This document shows, piece after piece, positions 17,647-26,673 of a stretch of DNA of 47,594 nucleotides; within the stretch, counting starts at the first letter, position 1, and every line of letters starts with the position of its first letter. The notes under the pieces are model-generated. The model was not told where the DNA came from. It did not search any database and was given only the letters and a program-made list of their open reading frames with translations. The stretch is from Bacteroidota bacterium. Lineage in GTDB: Bacteria > Bacteroidota > Bacteroidia > Bacteroidales > F082. The stretch covers positions 1 through 47,594 of the forward strand of contig JAJRQZ010000094.1 of the NCBI GenBank assembly GCA_024279935.1, read 5' to 3'. A program made the position numbers and the translations under genes.

Positions 17647-18921
17647 CTAAAACCCGGCATCGAAGATTTCTTTCTGAATTCCATTGTTCTTCGATTTGAG
17701 GTCGCATTTAATTTTTGGGAAAAAAAGCGAAAAAACACTCCCTTTGCCTACAACTGAACGCAGTTCGAGCCTCGCGTCCAAAAGTTCGGCAAGTCCTTTT
17801 GATATTGAAAGCCCAAGCCCTGATCCCTCAACTTCGCGAGTGTTCCTATAATCGATCTGCCTGAAATTATCAAAGACATGTTCGAAGTTCTCCTTGCTGA
17901 TCCCTATTCCGGTATCCCTGACATAAAAATATAAATGCCCGTTCTTCGATTGCTTATACCCAAATTCCACATAACCTTCATTAGTGAATTTAATGGCATT
18001 CTCAACCAGGTTCTTTAGTATTTGCTTCAAACGGAAATCATCTACGTTAATATGATAATCATCAGAATCGTCGGGAAGGCTTGTTCTAACCTCAAGTGCC
18101 TGTTTGTTGTTTTTAATTACTATTTCTTCCGACAGCTTGACCACCGAATCTATCAGTTCGTTAACCCTGACCTTATTGGTCTTGAGTTTTATCTGCCCTG
18201 ATTTTATCTTTGCAATGTCAATAATGTTCTCTATGCTGTTTAACAATGATTGGCTGCTGTTGTATATTATGCTCCTATACTCATTTCTGGTCTCGTTATC
18301 GATATCGTCAATCGAGAGCAGTTCCAAGAAGCCCATTATGTGGTTAATGGGAGTCCTGATCTCATGTGATATATTTGAGATAAAGGCCGTTTTCAACCTA
18401 TCTGATTCCTCAGCCCTGTCTTTTGCGCCAATAAGCTGGTTTTCTGCCTTTTTGCGCTGCGTTATATCGCCGATAATTATTAAATACGAAGATATCCGGT
18501 CCTGTTCGTCCCTTATAGCTAGCCCGCGGGCCTTATAAATTCTTTTTTGATGATCTTGCTTTAGACTTGTTTCTATGTTAAATGTCTCATGTTTTTTAAG
18601 GAGGGTGTTGATTCTTTCTATTAATTCTGTTCCCCACAAAGGGCTAAAGCTTGAAATGTTGGTGTTTTGGTCGATAAAGCTATAATCAAGGCCGAAAAGG
18701 CTGAAGAAAAAATCGTTGCCGAAAATGAAGTTGCCGCTAATGTCAAGGTTGATCAATGCAAGGGGGATGTTGTCCAAAACCGAAACATAACCCTTAAACT
18801 CATCTTTAATCATCAACTCTTCCTTGAGTACAAGATTCTCTTTTTCCAGTGATTCGATTTTTTTTACTAAAGACTTAACTTGTTCAGATGTCTGATAATC
18901 CATTAGCTCATTTTTTTTCAT
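17647..18921 (-). CDS. Orphan PAS-domain sensor histidine kinase
   Basis: 424 residues from ATG 18921 (MKKNELMDYQ). An upstream TTG at 18951 is rejected because it lies inside a TAnnTTTG box. Order: N-terminal coiled coil (~10-40), PAS/PAC (~45-165, including PALINLDISGNFIFGND by position), HisKA with the phosphoacceptor His in FISNISHEIRTPINH, then HATPase_c (N box NLVENAIKFT, G1 RDTGIGIS, F box FDNFRQID, G2 GSGLGLSISKGL). No membrane segment, so it is a soluble sensor, perhaps of redox or a small ligand. No response regulator or receiver domain is nearby; the partner must lie elsewhere. Confidence 0.93.
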   Translation of the reverse strand: MKKNELMDYQTSEQVKSLVKKIESLEKENLVLKEELMIKDEFKGYVSVLDNIPLALINLDISGNFIFGNDFFFSLFGLDYSFIDQNTNISSFSPLWGTELIERINTLLKKHETFNIETSLKQDHQKRIYKARGLAIRDEQDRISSYLIIIGDITQRKKAENQLIGAKDRAEESDRLKTAFISNISHEIRTPINHIMGFLELLSIDDIDNETRNEYRSIIYNSSQSLLNSIENIIDIAKIKSGQIKLKTNKVRVNELIDSVVKLSEEIVIKNNKQALEVRTSLPDDSDDYHINVDDFRLKQILKNLVENAIKFTNEGYVEFGYKQSKNGHLYFYVRDTGIGISKENFEHVFDNFRQIDYRNTREVEGSGLGLSISKGLAELLDARLELRSVVGKGSVFSLFFPKIKCDLKSKNNGIQKEIFDAGF

Positions 18922-18948
18922 CAGAATGCCTTTTGCTTTGTTGTTACA

Positions 18949-18956
18949 CAAAAGTA
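18949..18956 (-). promoter_or_regulatory. Putative -7 box of the histidine kinase gene
   Basis: Minus-strand TACTTTTG matches TAnnTTTG and lies about 28 bases before the ATG at 18921. No good -33 TTG is seen at the usual distance. Confidence 0.4.
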
Positions 18957-19252
18957 AACAAAAAGTTTCGTTAATTTTAAAAAAAAGACAAAATTGTGAT
19001 TTACGTAAGATAACAAAGTGGAATCCCGGAGAAACATTTTCTTTTCATACCGTGCCAACTCTCAGGCCTCGCAACAATGTTGAAGAACCAAGTGGCTATG
19101 CGGTTATATCCGTATCGGAATGCAACATCGCACGACTGCTTGCGCTGAAAAAGCTAAGCTGTTATGAACAAAGGCCTGGGCCTACCCGGGCAAAGGCCAC
19201 AGCCTTTGCGCCCCCTTTCTTCAAGGCCCCGGCTGGCAGCCGTCAAAACCCA
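18957..19252. other. Intergenic region without recognisable gene
   Basis: About 300 bases after the stop of the CHU_C protein gene and before the kinase promoter. The half nearer 19252 is richer in G+C (GGCCTGGGCCTACCCGGGC near 19172) than the kinase side. No homologous protein could be read in any frame. It may be gene decay or an untranslated 3' region. Confidence 0.3.
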
Positions 19253-22200
19253 TCACCTCACGACATTCACGGTTCCATCGTAAAGCACAGGGGTCTTTTG
19301 ATAATCAGTTCCTTGTATTTTATAGATATATGCTCCGGGCTCAACCGGATTTCCGTATTGATCTTCGCCATTCCACTGATCCTCGAAATTATGGGTGCTC
19401 CATACTTGTTGTCCCCAGCGATTATAAATATACATATTATAATCGGTCATGGGAGTCCCTTTTATCTCGAAAGTATCGTTGACGCCATCTCCGTTAGGAG
19501 TAAAGGCCGTCGGGATAAACAACTGAACATATTCGGTTAGCGCAACAACGGCAAAAGTAGTGTCCCAACAACCATTTGTTGTTTCAATCCTCAAGGATAT
19601 TTCATAATTCCCTGCTGCGTCGAAGGTGTGGGAGGGGTTTTCGTCGGAACTGGTATTGCCATCGCCGAAGTCCCATTCAAAGCCAACCAAAGTCGAGTCG
19701 CTTTCGCTTTGGTTAATAAAGTCTATCAGGGGTGTATCCATGGTTGTTATCCACGGGTCGGCATCGAAACCGGCTGTTGGGTTCGGATTTGCCTGGATAT
19801 AGTTAGGTTTGTTGATTTCGGCAAAACATCGCTCTGTATTGTGAATCACGAGCTTAATGCTAAACAATCCCGCTTCGGTATATTCGTGGTTGGGGTTCTG
19901 GATATTATCGCTCCCACCATCTCCAAAGGTCCAATCATAAGTTGCCCCGGGAAGTATTTCCTGCGAATTATCAGTAAAATAAACCATTACCGGAATACAT
20001 CCTTCCAAAACATCGGCGCTAAAATCAGGCTCGGGCAGTGGATCCACAGTGAGAGGTTTGGTAATCTCGTTGTTGCAGACATGTCCGTTGGGGGCATAAG
20101 TATGCTCAACATAAAGGTTTACGTCATAATTGCCGGCTGATGAATATTGATGAGTCATATAAGGCTGATTTCCGGTTTGTGAATCGCCGAAATCCCAGGC
20201 GAAAGTCCTGTTGTCAGTTGTGTCCGACAAATAATCGAACGCCACATCGGTATTTGTACAGGCATGTTCCGATGGGTCGATGGCAAAATCAGGACTTGGG
20301 TTCTCGAAAACCGCAAACTCCGCGGAGGCATTGTTATCGCATAAATAATACGGTAGATAATCGTGCCGGGTATTTACATAAAATTGATTCAGGCCTATGG
20401 CATATTCACCCAAAGCCACTATAATTTCCTTATCCGTCTTGCCATTGCTCCATTCGTATGTAACATTTCCTTCGGCTCCGCCATAATCGCTGGCCGTAAG
20501 GCTTATGGTTTCGCCATTGCAAATTTCGCCATCACCGGGGACAAGCGATATTTGGGGTGGGTAATCATCAACATAAACCGTCATGGTCGCCGCCTGTACT
20601 TCGCCGCAATTATCTTCTATCCAAAGTTTATATAACGAAGTTGATGTTGGGTTGTCGTATTCCTGTTGGTTGGTTCCAATTAAAACCGAATCGTTTGGGG
20701 GAATCATTTTAAACCATTTATACCAACTAGCCGGTGTTCCGGTAAACAACGAAACCTGGTCGCCGAGGCAAATACCTTCGTTGTTTAAGGTCAAGCTCGA
20801 CTGGTTGACTTCAAAATCGGAGGTTCCCGAGGCCCCGCAGACGTCGGTAACCGTATATTGGCACGTCCATACTGCATCGCCTACAAATTCGTCATAAACA
20901 ACGGTGATCTGGTCTCCGGGCTGATCGCCTTTGGGCTCAACTGGTGGCGGTGCGCTCCTCTCCCAAACAACATGATCGATGGAATAATCAGGGGAGTCGG
21001 GCTTTATGGTTGTTACAGGGACTGTTGCCTGCTGCCCAGGGCCGCAAAGGAAAATAGATTGTATTTGATTGAAAATTATCGGTAGGTTGTTGATTTGAAC
21101 CACTGAGCTTGTCTCGTTGTCGCAACCATCGACAACCTTTACGTTAATAATTTCAGGTGTGTTGTTTACCTGTTGGCTGTAAACCTCAACGGGAGGAATG
21201 GGGTTGCCCGGCCAAACATAAGTCAAAGGGCTGACCCCGCCGCTTGTTTCGTCAACTATCGACACATCGACGATATCTTTACAATAAGCCTCATAAATTT
21301 TAGGGTTCGCGGATACTTCAATAGGCGAGTTGTCGCGGATAGTAAATGGGATAAACTCGGAAAAAGTGCCTTGCAAGAAAGGAGGCCTTGGTTTCTCGCA
21401 CGGGTCTATTGGCCAGGTAAACTTCACATTCGCATGATCGACACCAATGTTTCCTACCGAAACCCGAATGGTCTTTTCTGTTTCGCCCGGGTGGAAGATA
21501 ACAGAATCGGAATATAGAGGGGAACCATCCGCATAGGTAATCATAACGCTATCCCTAAAAATCTCGCTATTGATCCTGAACGGTATGTCGTAAGCGCTAT
21601 CAATTGAAGAAACCGGACTGTTCAGAGTAAATTTCACGAGCATGTCCCTGCAGCCGCCTTCGATCAGCTGGCCTTCAAAATCAGGGTCGTTGGCGCCGGT
21701 GCCCTCAAAAGAGTATTCCGTAGTCCATGTAGGGTTGCTTTTCCCCCCTGTCAGGCTTCCTCCTCCCAAGAACAACGCGGAGTTTATATGGCCACCGCTG
21801 CTAAACTGTTCCTCGTCGGGCGAAACAAACCAAAAGTCCTCTATTGCCACCTTAATTCTGTAAATGCCGCACGGATTAACAACTTTTCTTATAACCAAGG
21901 CATTGGAATTATTTGTCTGCCCGTCAAAAGTGTTACCGGTAGTGGGGCCGTCGTCAACACCGTTGCCAATATAAAAGCCGCTGTTTTTATTTTGGTTTAT
22001 GGTATATAAGCTTGCCCAGCATGAGGCGTCCTGATCAGGACACGCTATTGGCGGCAGCAGGGCAAGGTTTTTGAAAGGCTTGCTTTGGTGGTCGATATGG
22101 ATACCGAATATATCATACATCTGGTCGGGATGTCCGGAATATCCCGTGAAATCGGTATATTGGTCATCGGCCGGGCGTTTAAACTGATATTCCTCCGAAG

Positions 22201-22717
22201 CATACACATACCTTAATGTAATTGTGTCCCCATAAGGTCTGTAAAGAAATTCCAGGACCGCGGCGTCGGAAGTTGTGTCGAGGGGAACTCCGCCCTGAAG
22301 GCCGCTACCATTGTTTTGAAATATTAAATCATACATTTCCTTTAACTCCTCATCGCCGGGAGTTTGGAAATAATCGGACATATAACCGTTCGAGTTAGGG
22401 AATCCAGCCCTAAAAACCCGGCCGTTCGACAAGATAAGCCCGGTGTCCATCCCGCTTCCGACACCGTTTAAACCATCGCCTTGCCAATACCAACCGAATG
22501 CAGCCCGGTTTCCGATAAAATGAATGCCGGTGCTCGTAGAATCGGGAAAATCGCCGCCGCCGCCGTGCAATTTGCCCAGCACCCAGTCGATTACTTGTTG
22601 TGTCCCCGCCCCAATATCAGTGGTGTCAAGGGTTTCCACCTGAATTGTCGGCGCTGTTTGTGAATAAATGAAATTGCAAGAAAGAAATAAAAAGGCAATT
22701 ATTAAAAATGGCTTCAT
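19253..22717 (-). CDS. Large secreted multi-PKD protein with gliding-motility (CHU_C) type B sorting domain
   Basis: 1154 residues from ATG 22717 (MKPFLIIAFLFLSCNFIYSQ); ATG 22726 is three codons upstream and also possible. A signal peptide is followed by a ~300-residue region like the 'choice-of-anchor L' domain (RYVYASEEYQF, DIFGIHID, IKVAIEDFWFVSPDEEQF). Then come Ig-like/SprB-like repeats and three PKD domains (FAWDFGDSQTG, YDWTFGDGGSD, FEWDFGDGNTS). The C-terminus is TIGR04131/CHU_C: LFIPTAFTPNGDGVNDTF ... YNRWGQQVW ... GTVNVVR. Such proteins are exported by T9SS and shed or surface-held; some act as gliding adhesins. Function here is unknown. An upstream promoter supports the start. Confidence 0.92.
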   Translation of the reverse strand: MKPFLIIAFLFLSCNFIYSQTAPTIQVETLDTTDIGAGTQQVIDWVLGKLHGGGGDFPDSTSTGIHFIGNRAAFGWYWQGDGLNGVGSGMDTGLILSNGRVFRAGFPNSNGYMSDYFQTPGDEELKEMYDLIFQNNGSGLQGGVPLDTTSDAAVLEFLYRPYGDTITLRYVYASEEYQFKRPADDQYTDFTGYSGHPDQMYDIFGIHIDHQSKPFKNLALLPPIACPDQDASCWASLYTINQNKNSGFYIGNGVDDGPTTGNTFDGQTNNSNALVIRKVVNPCGIYRIKVAIEDFWFVSPDEEQFSSGGHINSALFLGGGSLTGGKSNPTWTTEYSFEGTGANDPDFEGQLIEGGCRDMLVKFTLNSPVSSIDSAYDIPFRINSEIFRDSVMITYADGSPLYSDSVIFHPGETEKTIRVSVGNIGVDHANVKFTWPIDPCEKPRPPFLQGTFSEFIPFTIRDNSPIEVSANPKIYEAYCKDIVDVSIVDETSGGVSPLTYVWPGNPIPPVEVYSQQVNNTPEIINVKVVDGCDNETSSVVQINNLPIIFNQIQSIFLCGPGQQATVPVTTIKPDSPDYSIDHVVWERSAPPPVEPKGDQPGDQITVVYDEFVGDAVWTCQYTVTDVCGASGTSDFEVNQSSLTLNNEGICLGDQVSLFTGTPASWYKWFKMIPPNDSVLIGTNQQEYDNPTSTSLYKLWIEDNCGEVQAATMTVYVDDYPPQISLVPGDGEICNGETISLTASDYGGAEGNVTYEWSNGKTDKEIIVALGEYAIGLNQFYVNTRHDYLPYYLCDNNASAEFAVFENPSPDFAIDPSEHACTNTDVAFDYLSDTTDNRTFAWDFGDSQTGNQPYMTHQYSSAGNYDVNLYVEHTYAPNGHVCNNEITKPLTVDPLPEPDFSADVLEGCIPVMVYFTDNSQEILPGATYDWTFGDGGSDNIQNPNHEYTEAGLFSIKLVIHNTERCFAEINKPNYIQANPNPTAGFDADPWITTMDTPLIDFINQSESDSTLVGFEWDFGDGNTSSDENPSHTFDAAGNYEISLRIETTNGCWDTTFAVVALTEYVQLFIPTAFTPNGDGVNDTFEIKGTPMTDYNMYIYNRWGQQVWSTHNFEDQWNGEDQYGNPVEPGAYIYKIQGTDYQKTPVLYDGTVNVVR

Positions 22718-22749
22718 ATTAATCATTATCTGGTATTTTAATTGCAGCA

Positions 22750-22780
22750 CAAATGTATGAAAAACTGCTAAATCCAATTT
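22750..22780 (-). promoter_or_regulatory. Putative promoter of the CHU_C protein gene
   Basis: Minus-strand TACATTTG (22757-22750) matches the -7 consensus TAnnTTTG. A TTGG at 22777-22774 sits 16 bases upstream as a candidate -33 element, a little closer than usual. Transcription would begin shortly before 22740, which excludes any start codon near 22777 and favours 22726 or 22717. Confidence 0.55.
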
Positions 22781-22975
22781 ATGTGATACACTCCTATATA
22801 TGAATGCTGAACATCCTTTCGCTCAAGGAATTGCAAATATTAGTATGACAGTTTCGCATTAGTGTTAGTTGTCTGCATTTGCCGGAAACAACCTTTTTGC
22901 ACAAATTGTTATCACTTAAAGAATAGTTTTATGGTTAAAAAGACAATGAAGTAAATGATGCAACACAATAATTGC

Positions 22976-22983
22976 TATTTTTG
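22976..22983 (+). promoter_or_regulatory. Putative -7 box of the 23005-28118 operon
   Basis: TATTTTTG matches TAnnTTTG and is 21 bases before the ATG at 23005. The -33 element is not evident. Confidence 0.4.
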
Positions 22984-23004
22984 AATCATTAAAATCATTT
23001 TAAA

Positions 23005-23613
23005 ATGAAAAGATTTTTTTTCTTGTTTATTATATTCTCCGCTTCCTTGGCGAGCGAATTAAAAGCGCAGTTTCCAAGTTATAGCAAACACGATATTTCG
23101 GCTTCTTACGGATTGTTCGGCCCCGACCAGTTTATGAAAGTTGAATCGGCAATGCTGAACAAGCAGTTCGACGACAAGCGATATGTTAGGGATAATTTCT
23201 CAAGTACAGGAAATATTTTCCTGACATACAGGCACTTAAACAGGGCCGAAACCATGTTGTGGGGAGTAAGCCTGGGCTATGGGGCCAATAAAAGCAAGAT
23301 CTATTATGTTGGCCAGTACTCCGGTGAGCTTATACGAACATTTTATACACTGGCCGCTGAGCTCGAGCTGCGATATGTGAACAAAGGGATAATCCAAGTA
23401 TATTCAGGTGTCGGACTTGGATTTACCTTCGGACAGGAAACCCTTTCCGCCACGGCCGCACATCCAGATGAGAGCAGCGGAAACCTCTATAGGCCTGCTT
23501 TTCAAGTAAATGTTGCCGGAATCAGGATAGGCAATAAAATTGCCGGCTTTGCCGAGTTCGGATATGGTTATAAAGGCTTAATAAACATGGGCATGTCGGT
23601 TCAATTGTTCTGA
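23005..23613 (+). CDS. Small outer-membrane beta-barrel protein of unknown function
   Basis: 202 residues. There is a signal peptide (RFFFLFIIFSASLASELKAQ). The mature part alternates polar and aromatic residues in short strands (GNIFLTYRHL, LWGVSLGYGANK, YTLAAELELRYV, VYSGVGLGFTFG, GFAEFGYGYKG) and ends in a terminal Phe (VQLF), as expected for BAM substrates. It fits an eight-stranded OmpA/OmpW-like barrel. It is the first gene of a tightly packed plus-strand run; ispG follows three bases later. Its role is unknown and the link with ispG may be only transcriptional. Confidence 0.85.
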   Translation: MKRFFFLFIIFSASLASELKAQFPSYSKHDISASYGLFGPDQFMKVESAMLNKQFDDKRYVRDNFSSTGNIFLTYRHLNRAETMLWGVSLGYGANKSKIYYVGQYSGELIRTFYTLAAELELRYVNKGIIQVYSGVGLGFTFGQETLSATAAHPDESSGNLYRPAFQVNVAGIRIGNKIAGFAEFGYGYKGLINMGMSVQLF

Positions 23614-23615
23614 TT

Positions 23616-24989
23616 TTGATAGAAAAACATAAAGCAGGAATTGGTGATATTTTAATTGGCGACAATAAGGATGTTATTGTTCAGTCGATGACAAACACCG
23701 ATACCGGAAATATAAATTCCTCCCTTGACCAGATTGTTGAACTGGCTGAGGCCGGTTGTCAGATTGTCCGGCTAACATGCAGGACTGTCAAAGAAGCCCG
23801 AAACCTTAAGGTCATCAAAGAGTTATTGTCGGGAAAAGGCATTGAAACGCCTTTGGTGGCCGATATCCATTTTATGCCGAAAGTTGCCGAACATGCTGCC
23901 CTCTATGCAGATAAGATAAGGATAAACCCGGGGAACTTTGTAGGTAAAAGAAAATCGAAAAGCAGCTTTAGCGATGAAGGGATTCTATCGCAAAAAAACA
24001 ATATCAAGCAGAGATTAACATCCCTGGTGGAAATCTGCAAACGGAACTCAACCTCTATACGCATTGGCGTTAACCACGGTTCGTTGTCGGAAAGAATGAT
24101 GTTCGCTTATGGGAACACCGCCAAAGGAATGCTCGAATCAGCCCTCGAGTTCATAGATATTTTCAGGGAGCTTAAATTCCACGATCTTGTAATCTCACTT
24201 AAGGCAAGCCACGTCCCGACAATGACAGAAGCCAATCGGCTGATACATAAAGAGTTCCGGCACAGAGGCTTTGCTTATCCCCTCCACCTCGGCATTACTG
24301 AGGCCGGAAGCGGCATGGAGGCGAGGGTGAAATCGGCTGCCGGAATCGGAAGCTTGCTGGCCGAAAACATAGGTGACACTATAAGGGTATCATTGACGGA
24401 AGATCCTGTTGATGAAATACCCTTCGCAAAAAAACTTATAGCAAAATATGCAAAGCGCAAAATATTGCCTATGCCGCGATTTACGGAAAACATAACTGAC
24501 AGTCAGGAATTGAAGCTTAATTATAATAATCTTGATAAGGATGATTTATTGATTAGCGCCTCGGTTGATTTTACACGGCTTCACAATATAAAAGCCTATA
24601 AAAAACTGAAAGTTTTTCACAATGGGAAAGAACAAGACGAACTTGCCCACACTATTCTCCAGGCCCTGGGAATAAAGTACAGCAAAGCCGAATTTGTCGC
24701 ATGCCCTTCATGCGGCCGCACGCAATTCAACATCATCGAAGAACTAAAAAAAGTAAAAGAAAAAACATCACATCTTAAGGGTCTTAAAATAGCCGTAATG
24801 GGATGCATCGTAAACGGGATAGGCGAAATGGCAGGGGCCGATTTCGGCTATGTAGGCGCAGGAAAGGGAAAGGTGAATATTTATAGGGGGAAACTGCTTA
24901 TAGCCAAAAACATAAATGCTGAAGATGCCGTTGACGAGCTTGTGAGACTTATAAGGCAATGCGGACATATTCAAGAAAAAGAGAATTAA
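23616..24989 (+). CDS. ispG: 4-hydroxy-3-methylbut-2-enyl diphosphate synthase IspG (shortened A* type)
   Basis: 457 residues from TTG 23616 (MIEKHKAGIGD...); no ATG is available in frame. An N-terminal TIM barrel with DVIVQSMTNTDT, LVADIHFMP, KIRINPGN and HLGITEAGSG is followed by the C-terminal 4Fe-4S domain (FVACPSCGRTQFN and VMGCIVNGIGE supply three Cys and the catalytic Glu). It makes HMBPP in the MEP isoprenoid pathway. E. coli-type IspG is about 370 residues, whereas Bacteroidota enzymes with the extra A* domain are usually near 600. Here only about 100 residues join the two conserved parts, an intermediate form. Confidence 0.96.
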   Translation: MIEKHKAGIGDILIGDNKDVIVQSMTNTDTGNINSSLDQIVELAEAGCQIVRLTCRTVKEARNLKVIKELLSGKGIETPLVADIHFMPKVAEHAALYADKIRINPGNFVGKRKSKSSFSDEGILSQKNNIKQRLTSLVEICKRNSTSIRIGVNHGSLSERMMFAYGNTAKGMLESALEFIDIFRELKFHDLVISLKASHVPTMTEANRLIHKEFRHRGFAYPLHLGITEAGSGMEARVKSAAGIGSLLAENIGDTIRVSLTEDPVDEIPFAKKLIAKYAKRKILPMPRFTENITDSQELKLNYNNLDKDDLLISASVDFTRLHNIKAYKKLKVFHNGKEQDELAHTILQALGIKYSKAEFVACPSCGRTQFNIIEELKKVKEKTSHLKGLKIAVMGCIVNGIGEMAGADFGYVGAGKGKVNIYRGKLLIAKNINAEDAVDELVRLIRQCGHIQEKEN

Positions 24990-25001
24990 TTAATTGTGTA
25001 G

Positions 25002-26158
25002 ATGTACGATTTCGACAAGATTATAAAACGCGAGGGCACCTCCAGCGCAAATGGGATTTCAGAAAAGAGATTTTCGGCAAAGCCGGTGTGCTTCCGATGT
25101 GGGTTGCCGATATGGATTTCGAAACCCCCGGCTTTATAGTCGAGGCCGTCAGCAAAAGGGCCTCGCATCCCGTTTATGGTTATTCTCTTATGGGACAATC
25201 TTATTATGAAGCCTTTATCTCCTGGGTAAAACGACGCCACAATTGGGAAGTAAAAAAAGAATGGATGGTGTTTTCACCGGGCATAGTTACAGCGGTAAAT
25301 ACAGCCGTGATGGCATTTACAAAGGCCGGCGACAGTGTGATTGTACAGCCTCCCGTTTATTTCCCGTTTTTCAATTCTATTAAAAACAACAAACGGAAAC
25401 AGCTTAACAATCAGTTAATATATATTGATGATACTTATAAAATCGATTTTGATGATTTAAGGAAAAAGGCAATGGATGCCAAGCTTATGCTGCTTTCGAG
25501 CCCCCATAACCCTGTTAGCCGTTGCTGGACGAAAAACGAACTTATAAGCTTAGGCAAGATTTGCCTGGACAACGATATAATCATCATCTCCGACGAAATT
25601 CATGCCGACCTCATACTTCCGGGGCATAAACATATTCCGTTGGCTTCGCTGTCGGAAGAGCTTTCGCAGATTTGCGTTACTTGCATGGCACCCAGCAAGA
25701 CATTTAATGTCGCAGGGCTTTTTACTTCTATGATAATCATTGAAAACGAGAAGCTTCGCAAGAAATATAATGAGGTTATGGAATCCGTCCACCTTGTCCA
25801 TGCCAACCTCTTCGGGATGGTTGCCGCACAGGCCGGATATTCAGAAGGCGACGAGTGGGTGGACGAGATGATGTTTTACATAGGGCAAAATTTTAACTAC
25901 GTTGACGAGTTCCTGAAAACCCGGCTACCCTCCATAAAAATGGCAAAAGCAGAGGCAACATATCTTGCCTGGCTCGATTTCAGCAAGACAGGATACAAAG
26001 GCGATAAGCTTAACGCGAAACTGGTTGCTGAAGCAGGCCTGGGATTAAGCCCCGGCAGTATTTTTGGTCCGGGAGGTGAAGGGTTCATGCGGATGAACCT
26101 GGGTGCGCCTAAACAGTATGTTGAAGAGGCATTGGTGATAATGAAGAAAGTTTTCTGA
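25002..26158 (+). CDS. PatB/MalY-type PLP-dependent C-S lyase/aminotransferase, apparent 1-base frameshift
   Basis: The natural start is ATG 25002, encoding MYDFDKIIKREGTSSA, the classic PatB/MalY N-terminus. At 25049-25051 (AAA) one A is missing: adding one restores SSAKWDFRKEIF and a 385-residue protein of normal family length. Without it the downstream frame is open from 24959, inside ispG, giving a 399-residue reading with an unrelated N-terminus. PLP motifs: SSPHNPVSRCW, IISDEIHADL and the lysine in APSKTFNVAGL. The family catalyses cystathionine/cysteine beta-elimination or transamination. The A deficit is either a sequencing error or a real frameshift that would abolish the normal start. 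The rest of the gene is intact. Confidence 0.88.
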
Positions 26159-26197
26159 TATTTTTCCCTAATTTAGCCAAATCAATTCAGTGATTTT

Positions 26198-26671
26198 ATG
26201 AGCAAGAAAAAAATTCTTTTTGTGTGTTTGGGCAATATTTGCCGATCACCCAGTGCCGAGGCGGTTTTTAAGGCTTTGGTCGGGCAAAAAGGAATGGCGG
26301 GGGATTTTGTGATCGACTCTGCCGGAACTTATGCATATCACGAAGGTGAGCGTGCCGACAGGCGTATGCAGCAGCATGCCGTAAAGCGCGGCTACGATTT
26401 GACATCCATATCCAGGCCCTTCAAGCCTTCTTCCGATTGGGATGATTTTGATTATGTGGTGGCCATGGACGACAACAACTTCAGCGATCTCAGGGAAATG
26501 GCACGCTCGGGAAACGACATTGAAAAGCTTTATAAAATAACCGACTTTTCAAATAAGCTCAACTACGACCATGTGCCCGACCCTTATTATGGCGGCCCCG
26601 ATGGTTTCGACCTTGTTCTGGACATACTAGAAGATGCAGGCGAGGGGTTTTTTAATTTTTTAATAAAATAA
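26198..26671 (+). CDS. Low-molecular-weight protein tyrosine phosphatase
   Basis: 157 residues. The P-loop C-x5-R is at residues 10-16 within FVCLGNICRSPSAE. The general-acid Asp is in HVPDPYYGGPDGF. This is the LMW-PTP/arsenate-reductase fold. Bacterial members dephosphorylate tyrosine kinases of capsule/exopolysaccharide export or other phosphotyrosine proteins. No BY-kinase is nearby. It follows the PatB gene by 39 bases and precedes the FmdE-like gene by two, so it shares their transcript. Confidence 0.95.
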   Translation: MSKKKILFVCLGNICRSPSAEAVFKALVGQKGMAGDFVIDSAGTYAYHEGERADRRMQQHAVKRGYDLTSISRPFKPSSDWDDFDYVVAMDDNNFSDLREMARSGNDIEKLYKITDFSNKLNYDHVPDPYYGGPDGFDLVLDILEDAGEGFFNFLIK

Positions 26672-26673
26672 AT

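Noticed and set aside
24959-25001. Start of the PatB-type gene inside ispG
   Set aside because: This start only arises because the frame is shifted; the conserved N-terminus lies in the other frame from ATG 25002.
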